64,000 bases of DNA, taken from NCBI GenBank assembly GCA_017516965.1, contig JAFXAP010000008.1, positions 227,197-291,196 of the forward strand. Direction: 5' to 3'. Position 1 is the first letter of the stretch. Each line of letters starts with the position of its first letter. The notes under the pieces are model-generated. The model had not been told where the DNA came from. It saw only the letters and a list, made by a program, of their open reading frames with translations, and did not search any database. This document shows positions 32,566-40,590 of the stretch, piece after piece. Made by a program: the position numbers and the translations under genes. Origin of the DNA: Clostridia bacterium. Its GTDB lineage: Bacteria; Bacillota; Clostridia; Oscillospirales; Acutalibacteraceae.

Positions 32566-34290
32566 ATGTTAAAAAGATTTTTAAGCTATTACAAACCGCA
32601 CAAAAAGATTTTTGCGCTCGATATGCTCGCGTCATTTACAATGTCGGTAATAGCAATTTTTTACCCAATGATAACTCGTACTATGCTAAACGAGCTTATT
32701 CCTAACCAAAGATATAAAGAAATTGTAATCTACGGTGTGGGACTGCTTGTTATTTATCTGCTTCGTATGGGACTTTCATATTTTGTGCAGTACCAAGGTC
32801 ATATGATGGGTGTTAAAATGCAAGAAAAAATGCGTAGCGACCTTTTTGCGCATCTTGAAAAACTGCCATTTTCTTTCTTTGATAATAACGAAACGGGCAA
32901 GATTATGACCCGTATGACCAGCGATCTTTTTGACGTTGTTGAACTTGCGCACCACGGCCCTGAAAACGTTTTGATTACAAGCGTTTCTATTATTATATCG
33001 TTTGCATATCTTATGTCGATAAATGTGCCGCTTTCCCTTATACTATTGGTTTGCGTTCCGATACTTATTGTTATATCGTCAATACTACGCAAAAAAATGC
33101 GCGATGCTTTTAAGCGCCGTAGAGAGTCTAATGCTGTAATTAACGCCGCGCTCGAAAGCAGTATTTCGGGCATACGCGTCACCAAGGCTTTTACAAATGC
33201 CGATAAAGAGATTGAAAAATTTTCAGTCGGTAACGTCGAATTTGTTGAAAACAGCCGCGCGGCATACAAAGCGATGGGGCAATTTCATTCACAAACTACC
33301 TTTGTTACCGATATCTTTAACGTTGTTTTGCTTATAGCGGGTGGTTTTTTGCTCTTTAGCGGTAAAACCGACGGGTTTAATTTTGGTGACTATTCGGCAT
33401 TTATTGTATCAATAAATTTGTTTATTAACCCTGTAAACACCCTTATTCGTTTTATGGAATCTTTCCAAAACGGTGTAACGGGATTTGAGCGTTTTATTGA
33501 AATTCTTGATACACCTGTTGAAGCCGATAACCCCGATGCTGTAGATATACCCTCGGTTGACGGTGTTATTGAACTTAAAAACGTTACATACGGCTATGGC
33601 GACGGCGATAACGTTCTTAAAAACGTAAGCCTTAAAATTAACAAGGGCGAGACCTTTGCTTTGGTAGGACCATCGGGCGGAGGCAAAACCACCATTTGTC
33701 ACCTTATTCCTCATTTTTATGACGTGCGTGAGGGTGAAATACTGGTGGATGGGGTCAATATAAACGGTATTACCCGTCACTCACTTAGAAAAAACATAGG
33801 TATTGTGCAACAAGACGTTTATCTGTTTAACTCAAGCTTTAAAGATAATATTCTATACGGTCGTCTTGATGCTACCGATGAAGAGGTTATCGAAGCGGCA
33901 AAACGCGCCAATATTCACGAATATATTATGTCGCTACCCAACGGTTACGACACCGTTATAGGTGAACGCGGTGTAAAACTTTCGGGCGGACAAAAGCAAC
34001 GTCTTAGCATTGCGCGCGTATTTCTTAAAAATCCGCCAATACTTATTCTTGACGAGGCAACAAGCGCACTTGACAATGCAACCGAAATTATGATTCAGCA
34101 AGCGCTTGACGAACTTTGCAAGGGCAGAACCACTCTTGTTGTAGCGCACCGACTTTCCACCATAAAAAATGCCGACCGCATAGCAGTGGTATCGGGCGGC
34201 GAGATTTGTGAAGAGGGTTCACACAACGAACTTATTAAAAAAGACGGCATTTACGCAATGCTTCATCGCCAACAGTTCAGAGAAGAATAG
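32566..34290 (+). CDS. ABC exporter, fused membrane and ATPase domains
   Basis: 574 residues: a six-helix type IV membrane domain (about 1-310) and an ATPase domain with Walker A 'GPSGGGKTT' from residue 368, Q-loop 'NIGIVQQDVYLFN', signature 'LSGGQKQR' near 471 and Walker B 'ILILDEATSALD'. The His of the H-loop is in 'LVVAHRLSTI'. Half-transporters of this MsbA/LmrA type act as homodimers or with a partner. No partner gene lies beside it, so a homodimer is likely. The substrate, possibly a lipid, drug or peptide, cannot be told. Confidence 0.93.
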   Translation: MLKRFLSYYKPHKKIFALDMLASFTMSVIAIFYPMITRTMLNELIPNQRYKEIVIYGVGLLVIYLLRMGLSYFVQYQGHMMGVKMQEKMRSDLFAHLEKLPFSFFDNNETGKIMTRMTSDLFDVVELAHHGPENVLITSVSIIISFAYLMSINVPLSLILLVCVPILIVISSILRKKMRDAFKRRRESNAVINAALESSISGIRVTKAFTNADKEIEKFSVGNVEFVENSRAAYKAMGQFHSQTTFVTDIFNVVLLIAGGFLLFSGKTDGFNFGDYSAFIVSINLFINPVNTLIRFMESFQNGVTGFERFIEILDTPVEADNPDAVDIPSVDGVIELKNVTYGYGDGDNVLKNVSLKINKGETFALVGPSGGGKTTICHLIPHFYDVREGEILVDGVNINGITRHSLRKNIGIVQQDVYLFNSSFKDNILYGRLDATDEEVIEAAKRANIHEYIMSLPNGYDTVIGERGVKLSGGQKQRLSIARVFLKNPPILILDEATSALDNATEIMIQQALDELCKGRTTLVVAHRLSTIKNADRIAVVSGGEICEEGSHNELIKKDGIYAMLHRQQFREE

Positions 34291-34295
34291 CTCTT

Positions 34296-34327
34296 AAACA
34301 GGTAGCCTAAAGCTACCTGTTTTTTTG
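34296..34327 (+). terminator. Terminator of the ABC exporter gene
   Basis: AAACAGGTAGC pairs with GCTACCTGTTT around CTAAA and ends in a T-run. Confidence 0.93.
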
Positions 34328-34366
34328 TCGAAATTTATATTGTTTTGATATGTTTTGTCGAATGAC

Positions 34367-34395
34367 TTGACGGCTCTTTTTTGATGTGCTATCAT
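34367..34395 (+). promoter_or_regulatory. Promoter of a small RNA upstream of the AraC gene
   Basis: TTGACG (34367-34372), a 17-base spacer, and TATCAT (34390-34395). The predicted start, near 34401, coincides with the beginning of a closing stem. Confidence 0.7.
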
Positions 34396-34400
34396 AAACT

Positions 34401-34533
34401 TGCGACATTGAAAACTTAATATGAACTGTAGGCATAAAAGTATGTCTCTGCTTCTTTCTCCTTTTAAGGATTCGTGTCGCAAAAGAAGTTGGGCATCCTT
34501 TTTTGACGCGCAACTTCGGTTGCGCTTTTTTTG
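34401..34533 (+). ncRNA. Structured RNA candidate with terminator and mutually exclusive antiterminator
   Basis: A closing stem TTGCGACA (34400-34407) / TGTCGCAA (34475-34482) encloses two hairpins: AGGCATA/TATGTCT (34430-34447) and TCCTT/AAGGA (34459-34470), a three-way junction. It ends in GCGCAAC-TTCG-GTTGCGC (34508-34525) with seven T. GAAGTTG (34485-34491) is the exact reverse complement of CAACTTC (34511-34517), which contains half of the terminator's left arm, so the two pairings exclude each other, as in riboswitch expression platforms. I do not recognise the junction as a described riboswitch or sRNA. An independent sRNA is the alternative. It starts at a TTGACG-17-TATCAT promoter. 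Confidence 0.5.
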
Positions 34534-34550
34534 TTTTATTTTTTATAGTA

Positions 34551-34575
34551 AGCAGATTCGTCAGCTCTGCTTTTT
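34551..34575 (+). terminator. Second terminator-like hairpin in the AraC upstream region
   Basis: AGCAGA pairs with TCTGCT around a 9-base loop and is followed by TTTT. Confidence 0.55.
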
Positions 34576-34582
34576 CTATGCT

Positions 34583-34673
34583 GTTGCGGTCGGTTGTTTT
34601 TTTACAACCTCCTTTCAAAAATTTTCCGCAACAAACTTAAAGCCATCGTTTTTTACGGTGGCTTTATTTTTTT
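34583..34673 (+). ncRNA. Further structured segment ending in a strong terminator
   Basis: GTTGCGG (34583-34589) pairs with CCGCAAC (34626-34632) around an inner hairpin GGTTGT/ACAACC. An 11-bp terminator, AAAGCCATCGT/ACGGTGGCTTT (34639-34665), with a long T-run follows. No gene is encoded. Together with the upstream unit this makes three terminator-like hairpins within 170 bases. From 34674 to the AraC start I see only AT-rich DNA. Confidence 0.45.
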
Positions 34674-34784
34674 GTTGATTTTTTATTTGTTTTTTGAGAT
34701 AATAAGTTTTGCTAAACAATATTGGTTTTTATGTTAAATATTTTTAAATTGTTTTATGTTAAAATCAAGAAAGAGGTGGGTTAT

Positions 34785-35651
34785 ATGGCTGATTTTGTAA
34801 AGTTTCATTTTGATAACACCTTTTATCAGGAACCGATGCTGTTTGCGCCATATAGTTTGGTGCAGGTTGGCGATATCGATACCTATTCGGGATATAAGTG
34901 TGTGCGTCACACACAGGTAGCGCACGAGCTTACATATATTGTTCGCGGTAATGGTACAATGCTTTGTGACGATAAGACCTATTCCTGCAAAGCGGGCGAC
35001 CTGATTTTTAACCCAAAGGGTACCGCCCACGCAATCGACAGCGCTGACGGGCACTCTTTAAGATATTATTACATTGCTTTTGATATCACAGATACTTCTG
35101 TTGAGTGCGAAAAAAAGCTTGCTGAATTTTTTAATAATACAAAGGCGGGCTGTGTGACTGCTGACCGCAGTATTCCGCACACCTTTCACGATATATTTTT
35201 AAATCTTTACGGCAACGACAGTTTTTCTGACACAATAGTTTGTGACAGTATTCGCAAACTTCTCATATATGCGTTGCGCTCACTTAGTGGCACAGCAAAT
35301 CAGGTTTACGTTCCTGACGTACGTTTTGGTAAAAAACGAACGGTTGCTCAGATTTGTTCATTTATAGATTCAAGCGTTGAAGATATAAACGTTCTAAAAA
35401 AACTGCCCGAAAAATTTGGCTACAGTTATTCGCATATATCTTCTTTCTTTTCAAAATCTATGGGGCTTAGCCTAAAAGAATATTTTTTAATCAGCCGTCA
35501 CCGTCGCGCGTGTGAACTGTTGCGAAGCGGTATGACGGTAACTGCCGTGTCCGAACGCATGGGCTACAGCAGTATTCACGTTTTCAGCAAGGCGTTTGCC
35601 ACGCGTGAGGGTATGTCACCGAGCTGTTATGTTCGTAATCTTGAGTCATAG
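34785..35651 (+). CDS. AraC-family transcription regulator
   Basis: From the ATG at 34785 (AAAGAGGTGGG just before it) the protein has 288 residues. Residues about 20-110 form a cupin sensor domain with 'ELTYIVRGNGTMLCDDKTYSCKAGDLIFNPKGTAHAID'. The C-terminal 100 residues carry the two helix-turn-helix motifs of AraC: 'LPEKFGYSYSHISSFFSKSMGLSLKEYFLISRHRRACELL' and 'TAVSERMGYSSIHVFSKAFATREGMSPSCY'. Cupin-type AraC regulators usually sense sugars. The dehydrogenase genes directly downstream are the likely targets, possibly autoregulated together. Confidence 0.9.
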   Translation: MADFVKFHFDNTFYQEPMLFAPYSLVQVGDIDTYSGYKCVRHTQVAHELTYIVRGNGTMLCDDKTYSCKAGDLIFNPKGTAHAIDSADGHSLRYYYIAFDITDTSVECEKKLAEFFNNTKAGCVTADRSIPHTFHDIFLNLYGNDSFSDTIVCDSIRKLLIYALRSLSGTANQVYVPDVRFGKKRTVAQICSFIDSSVEDINVLKKLPEKFGYSYSHISSFFSKSMGLSLKEYFLISRHRRACELLRSGMTVTAVSERMGYSSIHVFSKAFATREGMSPSCYVRNLES

Positions 35652-35680
35652 ACTCTAACAAATAAAAGTGAGGTTATTTT

Positions 35681-36736
35681 ATGAAAGTTGCAGTCATTGG
35701 TTGCGGTACTATTGCTAATAACCAGCATATTCCCGCATACTTACAAAACGAAAAGGCAGAAATTAAATATTTTTGCGATATTATTCCCGAACGCGCCCAA
35801 AAGGCTGTAGAGGAATATGGTTGCGGTATTGCCATCACCGATTACAAGGTGGCTTTAGCCGACCCTGAAATTGAGGCAATTTCGGTTTGCACCCCAAACA
35901 ACGTTCATCCTCTTATTTCTATCGACGCTTTACGCGCAGGCAAAAACGTTCTTTGTGAAAAACCTGCCGCTCGCACCTATGAAGAGGCACTCACTATGCA
36001 AGCCGCTCAACACGAAACCGGCAAGGTGCTTAACATTGGTGTTTGCAACCGTTTCCACAACGGCGTTAGAGCACTTAAAAAACTTATTGATGAGGGTATG
36101 TTTGGCGATATTTTCCACGTTTATGTTAGTTTCCGTGCTTTCCGTTCAATTCCGGGTCTTGGCGGCGACTTTACCACCAAGGCGGTAGCAGGTGGCGGCG
36201 CGCTTATTGACTGGGGCGTACACTTCCTCGATATTGTTATGTACTGTTGTGGCGACCCAAAACCACTTACCGTTACAGGTGAAGCCTTTTGCAAGTTGGG
36301 TAAAAACATTCCTGAATATGTTTACCCCGGAAAAATGTGGGCAGGTCCACCAAAGTTTGACGGTATCTATGACGTAGAAGATTCTATTACCGCGCTTATT
36401 CGTACCGAGGGTCCGACAATTACCGTAAACGGCGCTTGGGCGCAAAACGTAAAAAACGACGAAATGTTTATTGACTTTATGGGTGACAAGGGTGGCTGCC
36501 GAATCGACTACTACACCAAAGACTTTACCGTTTACACAACAAAAGACGGCGAACTTTATGAATATAAACCCGAATTTGAAGGAAACGTTCAGATTGCAAC
36601 CGAAATTGACGAGTTCCTTGACTGCATTAAATCAGGTGAAAAGTTATCAAATCATATTGATACAAACATTATCACTGCAAAAATGATGCAGGCAATTTAT
36701 GATTCCGCAGAAACACATAAGGAGATACAGTTATGA
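35681..36736 (+). CDS. Gfo/Idh/MocA-family oxidoreductase
   Basis: 351 residues with an N-terminal Rossmann fold 'VAVIGCGTIANNQHIPAY' (NAD(P) binding) and the family motif 'NVLCEKPAARTYEEA' with the nicotinamide-proximal Lys at about residue 92. The C-terminal beta-sheet domain includes 'GGALIDWGVHFLDIVMYCCGDP', containing the usual catalytic His in 'DWGVH'. Such enzymes oxidise or reduce sugars, inositols or amino sugars. The sequence suits an inositol- or aldose-type substrate, but this is not resolved. A second family member overlaps its stop codon, so the two probably act in one pathway. Confidence 0.92.
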   Translation: MKVAVIGCGTIANNQHIPAYLQNEKAEIKYFCDIIPERAQKAVEEYGCGIAITDYKVALADPEIEAISVCTPNNVHPLISIDALRAGKNVLCEKPAARTYEEALTMQAAQHETGKVLNIGVCNRFHNGVRALKKLIDEGMFGDIFHVYVSFRAFRSIPGLGGDFTTKAVAGGGALIDWGVHFLDIVMYCCGDPKPLTVTGEAFCKLGKNIPEYVYPGKMWAGPPKFDGIYDVEDSITALIRTEGPTITVNGAWAQNVKNDEMFIDFMGDKGGCRIDYYTKDFTVYTTKDGELYEYKPEFEGNVQIATEIDEFLDCIKSGEKLSNHIDTNIITAKMMQAIYDSAETHKEIQL

Positions 36737-37584
36737 TTAAGGTTGGATTTATAGATTATTATCTTGACGAATGGCATGCAAATACCGCGCCCAAGCATTT
36801 AGAAGAACACTCTAACGGTGAGGTTAAGGTGTGTTTTGCATATGGCGAAATTGCAAATCCCGTAAACGGCACCACAAGTGAACAATGGTGCGAAAAAATG
36901 GGAGTCGAGCATTGCGCTACCATTGCAGAAGTTATTGAAAAATCCGACGTTCTTGTGGTTTTGGCGCCCGATAACTGTGAAAGAAAAGAGGACTTGTGCC
37001 GCGAGGCTCTCGCTAGTGGCAAACCCTGCTTTGTTGACAAACCTTTTGGCACAGACCTCGCTTCCGCTAAGCGTATGTTTGCGATTGCCGAGAAATCGGG
37101 AACCCCTTGCTACACCTGTTCTTCTTTGCGTTATGCTGAAGAATATAGCACAGTTGACCGCAAAGCTATAAAATCGCTTGTAGCAATGACTCCGCAAAAC
37201 TCTTATGATAACTATATTCTTCACGCGCTGGAACCTGCTATGATGCTGATGGAAGAACCGGCTAAACGAGTAAGCGCAGTAATGAAAGATGATGCGTTTT
37301 ATTCAGTAACAATAGAAATGGAAAGTGGCAGATATATAGTTATAAACGGTCTTAACTATGATAGCCCCTATATGATGAATATTTCTATTCCAACCCGTAA
37401 CCAGCTTATCGACTGCAGTTATGATTTTTGGATTTATCACTATAAGGCAATGGTTGAATTCTTTAAAACAAGAATTGAACCCGTTTCACACAAAGAAAGT
37501 CTTATGATTGCCGCCGCGCGTGAGGCAGGCAAAAAGAGCCTTGACGCAAACGGTGAATGGATTTTAGTTGATAATAACTATTAA
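36733..37584 (+). CDS. Second Gfo/Idh/MocA-like protein, shorter and divergent
   Basis: 283 residues. The N-terminal nucleotide fold lacks the usual 'GxGxxG' and begins 'KVGFIDYYLDEWHANTAPKHLEE'. 'DVLVVLAPDNCERKEDLCREALASGKPCFVDKPFGTDLASAKRMF' then matches the EKP-type motif (here DKP) and the expected spacing. The C-terminal domain is reduced. Pairs of a normal and a divergent dehydrogenase are common in sugar-catabolic operons, where the second may be an accessory or have another substrate. Start codon overlaps the preceding stop. Loss of glycines in the loop leaves cofactor binding in doubt. Confidence 0.8.
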   Translation: MIKVGFIDYYLDEWHANTAPKHLEEHSNGEVKVCFAYGEIANPVNGTTSEQWCEKMGVEHCATIAEVIEKSDVLVVLAPDNCERKEDLCREALASGKPCFVDKPFGTDLASAKRMFAIAEKSGTPCYTCSSLRYAEEYSTVDRKAIKSLVAMTPQNSYDNYILHALEPAMMLMEEPAKRVSAVMKDDAFYSVTIEMESGRYIVINGLNYDSPYMMNISIPTRNQLIDCSYDFWIYHYKAMVEFFKTRIEPVSHKESLMIAAAREAGKKSLDANGEWILVDNNY

Positions 37585-37590
37585 AAAAAG

Positions 37591-37613
37591 AACCCTCGCT
37601 TAAAGCGAGGGTT
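37591..37613. terminator. Bidirectional terminator between dehydrogenase and acpP genes
   Basis: AACCCTCGCT pairs with AGCGAGGGTT over 10 bp around a 3-base loop. A/T tracts on both sides serve the converging genes. Confidence 0.88.
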
Positions 37614-37619
37614 TTAATT

Positions 37620-37847
37620 TTACATATTTTCTTGAATATATTCAACTACCTGACCTACAGTTTTTAGGCCTTCGATTTTTTCATCGGGAATTTCAATTGA
37701 AAACTCATCTTCAATAGACATAAGCATTTCAACAACGTCGAGGCTGTCTGCGCCCAAATCATCCTGAATGTCGGTTTCAAGGGTGATGCTGTCTGCATCT
37801 GCGTCGAGCTGTTCTGCCAAAATCTTTTTCATTTTTTCAAATACCAT
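37620..37847 (-). CDS. acpP: Acyl carrier protein
   Basis: 75 residues from the ATG at 37847, eight bases after GGAGG; five extra upstream codons would overlap that site. The phosphopantetheine Ser is in '[21 protein letters not shown]', and the rest is the acidic four-helix bundle '[21 protein letters not shown]'. It carries acyl chains in fatty acid synthesis. The gene stands alone, without fab genes beside it, behind a near-consensus promoter. Confidence 0.97.
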   Translation of the reverse strand: MVFEKMKKILAEQLDADADSITLETDIQDDLGADSLDVVEMLMSIEDEFSIEIPDEKIEGLKTVGQVVEYIQENM

Positions 37848-37909
37848 AAAAGTGTCCTCCATATCAAGCGGAACTCCGCCAAGAAATTTTAAATTTTTCT
37901 TATATAAAA

Positions 37910-37938
37910 ATAATATGTGTTATTGGCTCTTTTGTCAA
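37910..37938 (-). promoter_or_regulatory. Strong promoter of acpP
   Basis: On the minus strand TTGACA (37933-37938), a 17-base spacer, and TATTAT (37910-37915). Confidence 0.88.
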
Positions 37939-37981
37939 TAGTTTTTTTGTAAATTTTAAATCAAAACTATAAAAATACATA

Positions 37982-38010
37982 TTGCTTTTTGCTTGGTTTT
38001 TTGGTACAAT
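37982..38010 (+). promoter_or_regulatory. Promoter of nagA
   Basis: TTGCTT (37982-37987), a 17-base spacer, and TACAAT (38005-38010), 36 bases before the nagA start. Confidence 0.7.
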
Positions 38011-38046
38011 TTAAAAGGAATAATATTACAAATGGAGGTTTGTTTA

Positions 38047-39189
38047 ATGAAAGCCATCATCAACGGAAAAATCATTTTAAAAGACCGCGTTGTAGAGGAT
38101 ATGGCGCTGCTTTACAGCAATGTAATCGAAGGCGTTGTAGCTAAAGACCAGATTCCTGCCGATGCAGAAATTATTGACGCGTGCGGCGGTTATGTTTCTC
38201 CCGGTCTTATTGATATTCACATTCACGGATATCTTAGCAAAGATGTTTGCGACGGCGAAGCCGACAGCATTCGCACAATTGCCGGCGGTATTGTTAAAAA
38301 CGGTGTAACCGGATTTTTGCCAACTACTATGACTGTAGATATGAAGGTTATCCGCAAAGCGCTTGAAGTTTGCCGCGATTTAAAAGAAGAAAGCAAAACC
38401 TGGGCAGGTTCCGAGATTTTGGGTTGCCACGCTGAAGGTCCGTTTATCTCTGAGAGCAAAAAGGGCGCTCAAGACCCTAAGTACATACTCAAGCCCGATG
38501 CTAAATTTGTAAAAGAATATGCTGATATTATAAAAATTATCACACTCGCTCCCGAATGTGACACCGAGGATTTTGCCGCTATTCGCGAAATTGCCCGTGA
38601 TACCGACGTTGTAATTTCTATGGGTCACACCAGCGCCGACTATGACACCGCAATGGCAAGTACCAACGTTGGCGTTAAGCACGTAACCCACCTGTTTAAC
38701 GCTATGACACCACTCGCTCACCGCGCTCCCGGTGTTGTAACTGCGGCATTTAACAGCGACGTAACAACCGAAGTTATTGTTGATACCTTCCACGTAAACA
38801 GCTGTTTCTATGACCTGCTTTATAAAATCAAGGGCAGAAAACTCTGCTTTATTACCGACTGCTTACCTGCAGGTGGTCTGCCATACGGCGAATACACCTT
38901 GGGTGGCACCAAGATTATTTATAACGACATTGTTTGCCGACTTGAAGACGGCACTGTTGCAGGTAGTGTGTTACCGCTTAACAAGGGCGTTTGGAACGTT
39001 TACACCAACTCTAACATTCCGCTTAACGAGTGTGTTAACGGCGCAACACTCAACCCTGCTACCGCTATCGGTATTGATGGCCGCAAGGGTTCACTTGACG
39101 TAGGCAAAGATGCTGACATTATTATTACTGATGACAGCTTTAATGTACAAAAAACCATTATCGGAGGAGAAATCAGATATGAATCTTAA
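38047..39189 (+). CDS. nagA: N-acetylglucosamine-6-phosphate deacetylase
   Basis: NagA removes acetate from GlcNAc-6-phosphate, an entry to wall-sugar recycling. From the ATG at 38047 (TGGAGG ten bases before it) the protein has 380 residues. Amidohydrolase motifs: 'GLIDIHIHGY' with metal ligands at 58-60, 'LGCHAEGPFIS', 'ISMGHTSADYDTA' and 'HVTHLFNAMTPLAHRAPG', then 'FITDCLPAGGL' with the catalytic Asp. The next gene starts inside its last codons. NagB is not adjacent; the ROK-like kinase gene is. Confidence 0.93.
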   Translation: MKAIINGKIILKDRVVEDMALLYSNVIEGVVAKDQIPADAEIIDACGGYVSPGLIDIHIHGYLSKDVCDGEADSIRTIAGGIVKNGVTGFLPTTMTVDMKVIRKALEVCRDLKEESKTWAGSEILGCHAEGPFISESKKGAQDPKYILKPDAKFVKEYADIIKIITLAPECDTEDFAAIREIARDTDVVISMGHTSADYDTAMASTNVGVKHVTHLFNAMTPLAHRAPGVVTAAFNSDVTTEVIVDTFHVNSCFYDLLYKIKGRKLCFITDCLPAGGLPYGEYTLGGTKIIYNDIVCRLEDGTVAGSVLPLNKGVWNVYTNSNIPLNECVNGATLNPATAIGIDGRKGSLDVGKDADIIITDDSFNVQKTIIGGEIRYES

Positions 39190-40555
39190 AGTAAAAGCTA
39201 AACTTGACCCTAAATTCGCTCCTATGTCTGTAGTTTGCCGCGATATGCGCGAAGCTACCAAAGAAGACGGACAAGACATTGTTATCGCTGTAGAGCGCAA
39301 CAAGGGTTACACCACTACATATAAAACCCGTATTTTTAAAGATGGTACAGGTAAAGACGCAGAAAACTACGCATTTGTAGAGCGTATTGTTAAAACTCTT
39401 TTGTGGGTTGCCGGCGGTTACAAAATTATTATCGCAGGTTCTGAAGTTGTAGCAGAAAAAATTAAAGAGGCTTACTCATACGGCGGCGCCAGGGATTTTG
39501 ACGTTAGGTTTATGGAACGCGTTTATGAAGAAAAGTTCAGCGTTTCAAGCGTAACTCTTGCTGACGCACCAAAAGATAAGTCATCGGCTTCTCCTGTTGG
39601 TCGTCATCTTGACGGTTGCCGCATTGGTTTTGACGCAGGTGGTTCTGACCGTAAGGTTAGCGCTGTTATAGACGGCGAAAGCGTTTATTCTGAAGAGGTT
39701 GTTTGGTTCCCAAAAACCAACTCTGACCCAGACTATCACTATCAAGGCATCTTAGAGGCTATGAAAACTGCCGCTTCAAAAATGCCTCGCGTTGATGCTA
39801 TTGGCGTATCAAGCGCCGGCGTTTACGTTGACAATCGTATAATGGTTGCTTCTCTTTTCCTTAAAGTTAATGATGACGACTTTGAAAAGAAGGTTAAAAA
39901 TATGTATATCGACGTAGCACGTGAAATCGGCGAAAACATTCCGATTGAAGTTGCTAACGACGGTGACGTTACTGCTCTTGCAGGCGCTATGAACCTTGGC
40001 GATAACTCAGTTTTGGGTGTTGCAATGGGTACAAGTGAAGCTGCAGGTTACGTTGACCCACAGGGCAATATCACAGGTTGGCTTAATGAACTTGCATTTG
40101 CTCCTGTTGATTTTTGCACCGAGGCAATGGTTGACGAGTGGTCTGGCGACTACGGTTGCGGCGTTAAGTACTTCTCACAAGACGGCGTAATTAAGTTGGC
40201 GCCTTATGCAGGTATCGAACTTGATGAAAAACTTTCTCCTGCTGAAAAACTTAAGGTTGTTCAGAACCTTATGAAAGAAGGCGACGAGAGAGCAGCTGCA
40301 ATCTATGACACCATCGGCGCATATTTTGGTTATGCAATTGCTTACTACTCAGAATTTTATGATATTAAACACGTTCTTATTATGGGTCGTGTAACCAGTG
40401 GTAAGGGCGGCGAAATCTTGCTTGAACGCGCTCAGGAGGTTCTTGATAAAGAATTCCCCGAACTCGCTAAAAAGATTAACCTTAACATTCCTGATGAAAA
40501 CGCACGTCGCGTTGGTCAGTCTGTTGCCGCTGCAAGCTTACCAAAGCTTAACTAA
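39179..40555 (+). CDS. ROK-like sugar kinase with extra N-terminal domain
   Basis: From the ATG at 39179 (GGAGGAGA nine bases upstream, overlapping nagA) the protein has 458 residues, about 150 more than a typical ROK kinase. The kinase part starts near residue 140 with 'GRHLDGCRIGFDAGGSDRKVSAVIDGE', the phosphate-1 loop, then 'VDAIGVSSAGVYVDNRIMV' and 'VANDGDVTALAGAMNLGDNSVLGVAMGTSEAAGYVD'. The ROK Cys-rich zinc motif is missing. The N-terminal domain is of unknown type. Coupling to nagA suggests an amino sugar or glucose as substrate. Confidence 0.82.
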   Translation: MNLKVKAKLDPKFAPMSVVCRDMREATKEDGQDIVIAVERNKGYTTTYKTRIFKDGTGKDAENYAFVERIVKTLLWVAGGYKIIIAGSEVVAEKIKEAYSYGGARDFDVRFMERVYEEKFSVSSVTLADAPKDKSSASPVGRHLDGCRIGFDAGGSDRKVSAVIDGESVYSEEVVWFPKTNSDPDYHYQGILEAMKTAASKMPRVDAIGVSSAGVYVDNRIMVASLFLKVNDDDFEKKVKNMYIDVAREIGENIPIEVANDGDVTALAGAMNLGDNSVLGVAMGTSEAAGYVDPQGNITGWLNELAFAPVDFCTEAMVDEWSGDYGCGVKYFSQDGVIKLAPYAGIELDEKLSPAEKLKVVQNLMKEGDERAAAIYDTIGAYFGYAIAYYSEFYDIKHVLIMGRVTSGKGGEILLERAQEVLDKEFPELAKKINLNIPDENARRVGQSVAAASLPKLN

Positions 40556-40560
40556 TATTA

Positions 40561-40590
40561 AAATCCCCCGAGTTTTCGGGGGATTTTTTA
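40561..40590 (+). terminator. Terminator after the nagA operon
   Basis: AAATCCCCCGA pairs with TCGGGGGATTT over 11 bp around GTTT and ends in a T-run. It lies at the convergence with the QueG-like gene. Confidence 0.92.

Noticed and set aside
34421-34678. An 85-codon plus-strand frame across the AraC upstream region
   Set aside because: It spans three terminator hairpins and T-runs, has no ribosome site, and its frame is better explained by RNA structure.
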